A DNA stretch of 7,476 nt from Dehalococcoidia bacterium. GTDB taxonomy: Bacteria > Chloroflexota > Dehalococcoidia > E44-bin15 > DAOWNJ01. This document shows positions 1 through 5,377 of the stretch, piece by piece (the first letter of the stretch is position 1; the number at the start of each line of letters is the position of its first letter). The stretch lies in contig DAOWNJ010000048.1 in the NCBI GenBank assembly GCA_030642645.1, positions 1 through 7,476 of the forward strand. The letters are read 5' to 3'. Position numbers and translations under genes: made by a program. The notes under the pieces are model-generated. The model was not told the DNA's origin, made no database searches, and saw only the letters and a program-made list of their open reading frames with translations.

Positions 1-226
1 AGGCAAGGGAGGTCTCGGGGCCGACGACTGTGAGATCGATGCCCCTGGCCAAAGCGGCATCGGCAAGGGCTTCTATATCTGTGGGGCGGATGGGAAGATT
101 ATGGGCGATTGAAGATGTCCCGGCGTTTCCAGGAGCTACATGTATCTCCTTTACTTTATCGCTTTGAGAGAGCTTCCAGGCGATGGCGTGCTCCCGTGCT
201 CCACCGCCAATGACCAGGATGTTCAA
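1..226 (-). CDS. purD: Phosphoribosylamine-glycine ligase (GAR synthetase), N-terminal part, cut by window edge
   Basis: PurD makes glycinamide ribonucleotide from phosphoribosylamine, glycine and ATP, the second step of de novo purine synthesis in the cytosol. Only the first 75 residues are present. They begin MNILVIGGGAREHAIAWKLS, the family's N-terminal Rossmann-like glycine-rich loop, and continue with the APGNAGTS segment (31-38) and the DLTVVGPE segment (64-71), both hallmarks of PurD. No ATG lies where the family normally starts. The TTG at 226-224 gives exactly the canonical N-terminus and has AGAGGG six bases upstream, so TTG initiation is my call. The gene begins 11 nt after the stop of the ferritin-like gene and is probably co-transcribed with it and with guaA. 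The family is about 420 residues, so most of the gene lies left of the window. Identity is near certain; only the start codon is inferred. Confidence 0.95.
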   Translation of the reverse strand, partial: MNILVIGGGAREHAIAWKLSQSDKVKEIHVAPGNAGTSSIAHNLPIRPTDIEALADAALARGIDLTVVGPETSLA

Positions 227-232
227 GCTTTG

Positions 233-238
233 CCCTCT
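233..238 (-). promoter_or_regulatory. Ribosome binding site deciding the purD TTG start
   Basis: On the minus strand AGAGGG lies six bases before TTG (226-224) and shares one base with the TAA stop (240-238) of the upstream ferritin-like gene. This supports TTG as the purD start and suggests that translation of the two genes is coupled. Confidence 0.6.
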
Positions 239-483
239 TATAATCCCTCTTTCTTGAACTTCTCCGCCTGGGTCTGGTCCAGTTTCTGGATCAACTTGAC
301 GAGCTCGGCAACATGCTCCTTCTCATCGTCGCGGATGTGCTCTAAAACGCGCCTGGCCTCTTCGCTTTCCAGGGCGTCAATATGCCGCTGATACTGATTG
401 ATAGCCTCTAGCTCTCCCACTAGGTCTTCACGCAAGAGATCGAGCTCGCCATCTCCTTTTGCCTGGCCCTGACCATAAGCCAT
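238..483 (-). CDS. Small ferritin-like protein of the encapsulated-ferritin (EncFtn/FLP) type
   Basis: This 81-residue, highly charged, all-helical protein looks like the two-helix encapsulated ferritin-like family, which oxidises Fe(II) after pairing into a four-helix ferroxidase site. Helix 1 carries GELEAINQYQ (23-32) and helix 2 carries RDDEKEHVAEL (51-61). By comparison with recalled EncFtn proteins, E24, E54 and H57 match the metal ligands known as Glu32, Glu62 and His65 of the Rhodospirillum rubrum protein; E26 and Y31 are also shared. The wording also resembles the FLP domain fused to the Pyrococcus encapsulin shell. Here there is no fused shell, and the C-terminus (KFKKEGL) shows no obvious encapsulin-targeting tail such as LTVGSLR. 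The start is clear: AAGGAGGT at 496-489 lies five bases before the ATG. It sits 75 nt after guaA and 11 nt before purD. A generic rubrerythrin-like annotation is the main alternative. Family placement is fairly sure; iron storage in a shell is not shown. Confidence 0.8.
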   Translation of the reverse strand: MAYGQGQAKGDGELDLLREDLVGELEAINQYQRHIDALESEEARRVLEHIRDDEKEHVAELVKLIQKLDQTQAEKFKKEGL

Positions 484-533
484 GTGATACCTCCTTCAAT
501 TGTGGTAGTGTTCTTCCATATGCTGCGATGTAT

Positions 534-557
534 TTGGCATAGTAGCATTGCTGCCAA
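534..557. repeat. Perfect 6-bp inverted repeat in the guaA/ferritin-like gap
   Basis: TTGGCA (534-539) and TGCCAA (552-557) form a perfect dyad with a 12-base spacer, right after the guaA stop. On the minus strand it precedes the ferritin-like gene. The minus-strand TTGGCA copy could also serve as a -35 hexamer (five of six matches), but no good -10 follows at 16-18 bases. No T-run follows the dyad in the minus direction, so it is not a convincing terminator. It could be an operator or chance; arms of six bases with a free spacer are common. Confidence 0.25.
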
Positions 558-558
558 G

Positions 559-2214
559 TTATTCCCACTCTATGGTCGAAGGGGGCTTTGAAGAGATGTC
601 ATAGACCACCCGGTTCACGCCGGGGACCTCGTTTGCAATTCGGTTTGAGATTCGAGCCAGTAGGTCGTAGGGGAGGCGGGCCCAATCGGCGGTCATGGCG
701 TCCTCTGAGGTTACGGCGCGTATCGCAACTACATGCCCGTATGTTCTATAGTCCCCCATCACCCCCACGCTCCTCACATCGGGGAGAACGGCGAAGCTCT
801 GCCAAAGCTGGCGATAGAGATTTGCCTTCTTTATCTCGTTCATCACAATCCAATCGGCCGCCCTTAAGGTCTCAAGTCTCTCCCTTGTCACCTCACCGAT
901 TATCCTGATAGCAAGCCCTGGCCCCGGAAAGGGCTGACGCCAGACCATTTCCTCAGGGAGCCCCAGCTCAAGCCCTACCTCCCTCACCTCATCCTTAAAT
1001 AGATAGCGCAGTGGCTCAAGGAGGGTAAGGGTCATTGTCTTGGGGAGGCCGCCAACATTGTGGTGGGTCTTTATCTTTGCTGAAGCCCTGCTTTCCGGGG
1101 AGACGCTCTCGATAACATCGGGATAGAGGGTGCCCTGGGCGAGGAAATCGACCTTGCCTATCCTTGCCGCCTCTTCCTCAAACACCCTGATGAACTCCTC
1201 ACCAACCACCCTTCGCTTGACCTCCGGGTCTATAACCCCATTGAGCTTCTCTAGGAAACGGTCTGTGGCGTCCACATAGATGAGGTTCATCTTCATATTT
1301 CGCTGGAAGGTGTTGAGTATCCTCTCATCCTCCTCACGGCGAAGAAGTCCATTATTAACAAATATACAGGTGAGCTGATCCCCTATGGCGTGGTGAACCA
1401 GTGTCGCGGTCACTGCCGAATCTACCCCTCCAGAGAGGGCGCATATAACCTTCCCCCCACTGACCTCCTCCCTGATCCCCCTCACACTCTCAACAACAAA
1501 ATTCCCAGGTGTCCAGGTTCCCTGGCAGCCGCATATCTTATACAGGAAATTCTCCAGGATGGTCTTGCCCTGAGGGGTGTGGGCTACCTCAGGGTGGAAC
1601 TGCAACCCTATAATCCCATGACCATTTCCCATTGCGGCAATAGGTGAATTCTCAGTGAAGGCAATGGTGGTGAATCCTGGCGGCACCTCCTCGATCCGAT
1701 CGCCGTGGCTCATCCAGACCGTCATCGATGGAGGAAGACCTGCGAAGATAGGGGATTCGGTGGCATTCTGATGGAGGATGGCATGGCCGTATTCACACCT
1801 CATCCCCGGCGCCACTCGCCCCCCAAGCTGATGTGTTAGGACCTGTAGCCCGTAGCAGATGCCGAGGATGGGGAGCCCACTCTCATAAACATAATCAGGG
1901 GCGAGTGGCGCCCCCGGGTCATAGACACTCGCCGGACCCCCGGAGAGGATAAACCCCTTGGGATGAAGCGAGGCAACCCTCTCCCAGGCGGCATCATGAG
2001 GGAGTAGCTCGCAATAGACATGACACTCCCTCACCCTCCTTGCGATAAGCATGCTATACTGGGAGCCGAAGTCAATGACTGCCACGGCCTCCCGCTCCCG
2101 CCCCAGGGGCTCCTCTCTGGGAAGCGGCTGCCCTCCCCTCAACTCCTCGGCGATCTCCAGATATGTGGAGATCTCCATATCGTCGCTTGTGGTTACACGA
2201 CGACTACTCACCAT
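559..2214 (-). CDS. guaA: GMP synthase, glutamine-hydrolysing (fused GATase and ATP-pyrophosphatase)
   Basis: GuaA converts XMP, glutamine and ATP to GMP in the cytosol, the last step of the guanine branch. Numbering from ATG 2214 (551 aa), a class I glutamine amidotransferase domain starts at VIDFGSQY (about 46) with nucleophile C120 in GICYGLQ and the H207/E209 pair in QFHPEV. The ATP-pyrophosphatase domain follows with the PP-loop SGGVDS (261-266), and the C-terminal dimerisation domain holds KIKTHHNVGG, RQPFPGPG (426-433) and the closing SKPPSTIEWE. All catalytic residues are present. I chose ATG 2214 because GAGGT (2225-2221) lies six bases before it. A GTG at 2241 has no ribosome site, and ATG 2178 (539 aa) has only a weak one. 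Even so, about 45 residues precede the GATase core, more than the usual 5-15. The gene diverges from tsaC and leads a line with the ferritin-like gene and purD. TTGACG (2260-2255, minus strand) is a possible -35, but its -10 is poor. Confidence 0.97.
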   Translation of the reverse strand: MVSSRRVTTSDDMEISTYLEIAEELRGGQPLPREEPLGREREAVAVIDFGSQYSMLIARRVRECHVYCELLPHDAAWERVASLHPKGFILSGGPASVYDPGAPLAPDYVYESGLPILGICYGLQVLTHQLGGRVAPGMRCEYGHAILHQNATESPIFAGLPPSMTVWMSHGDRIEEVPPGFTTIAFTENSPIAAMGNGHGIIGLQFHPEVAHTPQGKTILENFLYKICGCQGTWTPGNFVVESVRGIREEVSGGKVICALSGGVDSAVTATLVHHAIGDQLTCIFVNNGLLRREEDERILNTFQRNMKMNLIYVDATDRFLEKLNGVIDPEVKRRVVGEEFIRVFEEEAARIGKVDFLAQGTLYPDVIESVSPESRASAKIKTHHNVGGLPKTMTLTLLEPLRYLFKDEVREVGLELGLPEEMVWRQPFPGPGLAIRIIGEVTRERLETLRAADWIVMNEIKKANLYRQLWQSFAVLPDVRSVGVMGDYRTYGHVVAIRAVTSEDAMTADWARLPYDLLARISNRIANEVPGVNRVVYDISSKPPSTIEWE

Positions 2215-2220
2215 TTCTAT

Positions 2221-2225
2221 ACCTC
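2221..2225 (-). promoter_or_regulatory. Ribosome binding site favouring the ATG 2214 start of guaA
   Basis: On the minus strand GAGGT is followed by six bases and ATG (2214-2212). The two other in-frame candidates, GTG 2241 and ATG 2178, have no comparable site at proper spacing. The site overlaps the proposed -35 region of the divergent tsaC promoter. Confidence 0.5.
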
Positions 2226-2252
2226 GACCGAAGCTTATCACTATGCTATACT
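2224..2252 (+). promoter_or_regulatory. Candidate sigma70-type promoter for tsaC-rpiB
   Basis: TCGACC (2224-2229, four of six matches to TTGACA) is separated by exactly 17 bases from TATACT (2247-2252, five of six matches to TATAAT). Transcription would begin near 2259, about 13 bases before the tsaC start. The -35 lies inside the guaA ribosome-site region, so the two divergent genes share a very compact control region. The call rests on hexamer matching only. Confidence 0.5.
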
Positions 2253-2271
2253 AGCGTCAAGAGCGCCAGAG

Positions 2272-2931
2272 ATGTCGTCTACACCCCCTATCGAGCAGCA
2301 AATCGAGCAGGCCATCGATATACTCAAGGGCGGCGGTGTCGTTGCCTTCCCTACGGATACCGTCTACGGGCTCGGCGCCAGCGCCTTCATTGACCATGCC
2401 GTGGAGAGGGTCTACAGGGTCAAAGGGCGTCCCCGCCACCTCCCCCTCCCGCTGCTCGTAAGCTCGGTCTCGGAGATAGAGATGGTTGCTCATCCCGTTT
2501 CTGATATGGCGTGGTGCCTTGTCCAGCGCTTTCTCCCCGGTGGCTTGACTGTTGTCCTGCCAAAGGCGCCCTCTCTCTCTACTATTGCTGTCGCCGGAGG
2601 TGAAAGCGTCGCGGTGAGGATCCCAAATCACCCTATCCCCCTTTCCCTAGTCCATGGCCTTGGCGCCCCAATCACGGGGACGAGCGCTAACAGAAGCGGC
2701 GACATTAGCCCTCGGACCGCCGACGAGGTATATCGTCAGTTGGGTGATAGGATCGACCTCGTTATTGATGGTGGAGGATGTTCAGAGGGGGTTGAGTCAA
2801 CGGTGCTTGACCTGACAAGCCAGATACCCCGGATCCTCAGAGAGGGGGCTATCTCCAGGGACGAGATTGAAAGGGCGTGTGGCATAAAGATTCAGGGGGT
2901 AAGTGAGAATGCGAATCGCCATTGGGAGTGA
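2272..2931 (+). CDS. tsaC: L-threonylcarbamoyladenylate synthase (YrdC/Sua5 family, short form)
   Basis: The enzyme makes threonylcarbamoyl-AMP from threonine, bicarbonate and ATP, the first step of t6A formation at position 37 of ANN-decoding tRNAs. The 219-residue product is a single YrdC domain: the nucleotide-binding FPTDTVYGLG (26-35), KGR (51-53), the PGGLTVVL segment (89-96), the SVAVRIPNH segment (112-120), TGTSAN (135-140) and ESTVLD (175-180). The K51/R53 and S138/N140 pairs form the KxR...SxN signature of the family. It lacks the extra C-terminal Sua5 domain of the roughly 350-residue form. The reading frame is open upstream to 2020, antisense to guaA, but the family N-terminus fits ATG 2272 and the proposed promoter ends just before it. 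The ribosome site there is weak (possible leader with few untranslated bases). It overlaps rpiB by 23 bp; the same two families are also near neighbours in Bacillus subtilis (ywlC, ywlF). Other names in use are ywlC, yrdC and sua5. Confidence 0.93.
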   Translation: MSSTPPIEQQIEQAIDILKGGGVVAFPTDTVYGLGASAFIDHAVERVYRVKGRPRHLPLPLLVSSVSEIEMVAHPVSDMAWCLVQRFLPGGLTVVLPKAPSLSTIAVAGGESVAVRIPNHPIPLSLVHGLGAPITGTSANRSGDISPRTADEVYRQLGDRIDLVIDGGGCSEGVESTVLDLTSQIPRILREGAISRDEIERACGIKIQGVSENANRHWE

Positions 2932-3349
2932 CCATAGAGGGCTTGGGCTGAAGCGGCAGGTCTTGAGCCTCCTGGCTGAGCTAGGGCATCCCTTTGATGA
3001 CTTCGGCTGCTATGATGAGGCCATGGTTGACTATCCGGACATTGCCAGAGTGGTGGCTGAGGGGGTGGCGGAGGGGAGGTTCGACCACGGCATCCTCATC
3101 TGCAGTACGGGCATCGGAATGAGCATCGCCGCAAATAAGGTGCCCGGGATAAGGGCAGCGCTTTGCTATGACACCCTCACCGCCCGCCGCTCGCGGGAGC
3201 ACAACGATGCTAATATCCTCTGCCTTGGAGGGGAGAACATGGAGACAGGGCTAGCCCTCGAGGTTGTAAAGACCTATCTTTCATCCAATTTCGAGGGTGG
3301 AAGACACTTAAGGAGGCTTGATAAGATAAGGGAGATGGAGGCCCTTTAG
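2909..3349 (+). CDS. rpiB: Ribose-5-phosphate isomerase B (RpiB/LacAB family)
   Basis: RpiB interconverts ribose 5-phosphate and ribulose 5-phosphate in the non-oxidative pentose phosphate pathway. The 146-residue product has the usual family length and begins MRIAIGSDHRG, with D8 and H9 at the substrate site. The catalytic loop ICSTGIGMSIAANK (64-77) holds C65, and SREHNDANIL (95-104) holds H98, equivalent to the ring-opening histidine of E. coli RpiB. The EGGRH segment (129-133) is also typical. A conserved Cys in the loop supports RpiB rather than the LacA/LacB galactose-6-phosphate isomerases, which belong to the same fold. ATG 2909 is preferred over the in-frame GTG at 2903 because AGGGGGT (2894-2900) lies eight bases before ATG but only two before GTG. 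The start lies 23 bp inside tsaC in another frame, so translation is probably coupled. R5P made here also feeds PRPP for the purine genes to the left. Confidence 0.95.
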   Translation: MRIAIGSDHRGLGLKRQVLSLLAELGHPFDDFGCYDEAMVDYPDIARVVAEGVAEGRFDHGILICSTGIGMSIAANKVPGIRAALCYDTLTARRSREHNDANILCLGGENMETGLALEVVKTYLSSNFEGGRHLRRLDKIREMEAL

Positions 3350-3364
3350 GTCCAGTCAAATTTC

Positions 3365-3393
3365 TTGACAGGTTCGACCGTCGCTGATAAGAT
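3365..3393 (+). promoter_or_regulatory. Strong candidate promoter for dxs, with extended -10
   Basis: A perfect -35 consensus TTGACA (3365-3370) is followed after 17 bases by TAAGAT (3388-3393, four of six). A TG dinucleotide at 3385-3386 is placed one base before it, as in extended -10 promoters. Transcription would start near 3400, leaving a leader of about 13 nt that still contains the dxs ribosome site. The rpiB stop is at 3349, so the promoter occupies the 63-bp gap. dxs may therefore be transcribed independently of tsaC-rpiB. Confidence 0.65.
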
Positions 3394-3402
3394 AGCCCAG
3401 AC

Positions 3403-3408
3403 AAGGAG
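3403..3408 (+). promoter_or_regulatory. Ribosome binding site deciding the dxs start
   Basis: AAGGAG is followed by four bases and ATG (3413), or by seven bases and the next codon GTG (3416). Either agrees with the family N-terminus and argues against the upstream in-frame TTG at 3365, which has no ribosome site and is part of the promoter. Confidence 0.65.
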
Positions 3409-3412
3409 CGGG

Positions 3413-5299
3413 ATGGTGAAGATACTGGATAAGGTAGATAGCCCTGAAGATGTGAAGAGGCTCACCTCAGATGAGCTGAAGGGGCTTGCCTCAGAGATAA
3501 GGGAGGAGCTTATCTCCACTATAGGCACCAACGGGGGGCACCTTGCCTCCAGTCTAGGTGTGGTCGAGCTCACCGTCGCCCTACACCGGGTATTCTCAAG
3601 CCCAAGGGATAAGATAGTCTGGGATGTTGGGCATCAGTGCTATGCCCATAAACTCCTCACCGGGCGTAAGGATAGATTTACCACCATCCGTCAGTTCGGG
3701 GGCTTGTCCGGGTTCACCGACCACTCTGAGAGTCCACATGATCACTTCGGCACCGGACATGCCAGCACCTCTGTCTCTGCTGCCCTGGGGATGGCCATAG
3801 CCCGGGACCTCGCCGGGGATGATTATCATGTGGTCGCCATTATTGGGGATGGGGCCCTCACCGGCGGGATGGCGTTTGAGGCTCTGAATCAGGCTGGGCA
3901 TCTGGGAACAAGGCTCATCGTAATCCTGAATGACAACGGGATGGCCATCTCACCCAATGTCGGTGCCCTCTCAAAGCTCCTTGGGAGGGTAAGATTCAGC
4001 CCTAGATACTACCGCACCAAGGAGGAGGCACAGCATGTGTTGGCCAGGCTCCCTATGGGAAACCAGATGTGGCGGGTGGGTAAGAGGGCAAAGGAAAGCT
4101 TCAAGAGCCTTATCATCCCCACCATGATCTGGGAGGAGCTGGGGTTCACCTACCTTGGCCCCATCGATGGGCATGACATCGCCGAGCTTGAGGAGGCCTT
4201 GGACCGGGCGAAAAAGTATCCCCAAAGACCAACCTTTGTCCATGTCATCACCAAGAAAGGAAAGGGGTATAAGCCCGCAGAGGAGAACCCGGTTGGCTTT
4301 CATAGTTTATCGCCTGTGAGGAAGGGGGGGCAGGCTCCGAGTTACAGCGAGGTCTTTGGACGCACTGTTCTGAGACTTGCCAGGGATAACCCCAGGGTGG
4401 TTGCGATCACCGCTGCCATGCCTGAGGGGACGGGACTGAATATTGTGGCCCGTGAATTTCCCGAGCGGGTCTTCGATGTCGGGCTATGCGAGCAGCATGC
4501 CGTCACCTTCGCCGCAGGGCTTGCAACCCAGGGATTTATCCCCTTTGTTGCTATCTACTCCACATTCCTCCAGCGCGCCTTCGACCAGGTTGTCCATGAT
4601 GTTTGTATCCAGAACCTTCCGGTGATCTTCGCCATTGACCGAGCCGGCATCGTTGGAGAGGATGGGAAGACCCATCAGGGAACATTCGATCTCTCCTATC
4701 TTGGCCTCCTCCCCAATATGGTGATAGCATCACCAAAGGATGAGAATGAACTTCAGCACCTCCTCTATACCGCGATGATGGCAAACCGACCAATGGCGAT
4801 ACGATACCCAAAGGGATCGGGGTTGGGGGTTCATCTTGATGAGGGGCTCCATGGGCTCCCTATCGGGAGGGGGGAGGTGCTCAGGGAGGGGGGGGATGTG
4901 GCCCTTATCGCCATCGGCTCCACCGTCGCTCCTTCGCTTGAGGCAGCCCAGAGGCTATCAGGGGAGGGGGTGGAGTCTACCGTGATCAATGCCCGCTTCG
5001 CCAAGCCACTGGACTCCACACCCATCCTGGAGGCGGCTGGGAGGACGGGGCGGGTGGTAACCATTGAGGAGGGTAGCCTTTGGGGAGGCTTTGGGACCTC
5101 AGTGCTGGCCCTTTTAGAGGGTTCAAGCCAGCATGGCGTAAGGATAACCAGGATCGGTCTACCCGATGAGTTCATTGAGCACGGCCAACGCTCACTCCTA
5201 CAGAAAAAGTATCGGATCGATGCTGAGGGGATAGCTGAGAGGGTAATTGAATCCTTCCCTGAGTTTGCCCGTCACCCTTTGATGGAAGCTAAGAGGTGA
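3413..5299 (+). CDS. dxs: 1-deoxy-D-xylulose-5-phosphate synthase
   Basis: Dxs condenses pyruvate and glyceraldehyde 3-phosphate into DXP with thiamine diphosphate, the committing step of the MEP isoprenoid pathway; DXP also feeds thiamine and, in some bacteria, pyridoxal synthesis. The 628-residue product matches the usual length of about 620-640. In order: KILDKVDSPEDVKRL at the N-terminus, GGHLASSLG (41-49), WDVGHQCYAHKLLTGR (70-85), the ThDP motif GDGALTGG (145-152) running to N173, LGPIDGHD (248-255), the SYSEVFG start of the Pyr domain (about 310), CEQHAVTFAAGLA (359-371) with the conserved E360, DRAGIVGEDGKTHQG (409-423) with H421, and a C-terminal transketolase-like domain. All key residues are present. 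ATG 3413 is chosen from its ribosome site; GTG 3416 is also possible. Three runs of seven to eight G occur, but the frame is intact throughout. It lies between rpiB and a prenyl synthase, a logical pathway neighbourhood. A hairpin follows the stop. Confidence 0.97.
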   Translation: MVKILDKVDSPEDVKRLTSDELKGLASEIREELISTIGTNGGHLASSLGVVELTVALHRVFSSPRDKIVWDVGHQCYAHKLLTGRKDRFTTIRQFGGLSGFTDHSESPHDHFGTGHASTSVSAALGMAIARDLAGDDYHVVAIIGDGALTGGMAFEALNQAGHLGTRLIVILNDNGMAISPNVGALSKLLGRVRFSPRYYRTKEEAQHVLARLPMGNQMWRVGKRAKESFKSLIIPTMIWEELGFTYLGPIDGHDIAELEEALDRAKKYPQRPTFVHVITKKGKGYKPAEENPVGFHSLSPVRKGGQAPSYSEVFGRTVLRLARDNPRVVAITAAMPEGTGLNIVAREFPERVFDVGLCEQHAVTFAAGLATQGFIPFVAIYSTFLQRAFDQVVHDVCIQNLPVIFAIDRAGIVGEDGKTHQGTFDLSYLGLLPNMVIASPKDENELQHLLYTAMMANRPMAIRYPKGSGLGVHLDEGLHGLPIGRGEVLREGGDVALIAIGSTVAPSLEAAQRLSGEGVESTVINARFAKPLDSTPILEAAGRTGRVVTIEEGSLWGGFGTSVLALLEGSSQHGVRITRIGLPDEFIEHGQRSLLQKKYRIDAEGIAERVIESFPEFARHPLMEAKR

Positions 5300-5333
5300 G
5301 CGGTAGAGGAGACTTGCCGATTCTTGTTCGTGC

Positions 5334-5361
5334 CATCAGGTGCGCCGTCACCTGATGTTTT
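5334..5361 (+). terminator. Candidate rho-independent terminator or attenuator after dxs
   Basis: CATCAGGTG (5334-5342) and CACCTGATG (5349-5357) form a perfect nine-base-pair stem with loop CGCCGT, followed at once by TTTT (5358-5361). The stem is clear, but the T-run is short and then interrupted by CGC, so termination may be partial. It lies 35 nt after the dxs stop and 16 nt before the prenyl synthase ATG. It could end the dxs transcript, tune read-through, or protect the 3' end of a processed mRNA. Confidence 0.6.
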
Positions 5362-5377
5362 CGCTTAAAGAGGACAG

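Noticed and set aside
2166..2177. Perfect 12-bp palindrome TGGAGATCTCCA near the guaA 5' end
   Set aside because: One or two such palindromes are expected by chance in a window of this size, and it most likely lies in guaA coding sequence.
2181..2202. CGTCG-N12-CGACG inverted repeat
   Set aside because: Five-base arms are expected often by chance, and it lies in the guaA N-terminal coding region.
2215..2241. GTG start of guaA at 2241
   Set aside because: No ribosome site is visible; it would lengthen an already long N-terminus.
2020..2271. Open extension of the tsaC frame upstream of ATG 2272
   Set aside because: It is antisense to guaA, has no family similarity to tsaC, and lies before the proposed promoter.
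2257..2631. 124-codon open frame on the minus strand inside tsaC
   Set aside because: It is antisense to a clearly conserved gene and reads as low-complexity shadow sequence; several similar frames lie opposite dxs, guaA and rpiB.
2903..2908. GTG start of rpiB two codons before ATG 2909
   Set aside because: The ribosome site is only two bases away, and the family begins with MRIAIGSDH.
3365..3412. In-frame TTG start of dxs 16 codons upstream
   Set aside because: No ribosome site precedes it; the TTG is part of a consensus -35 hexamer, and the family N-terminus begins near 3413.
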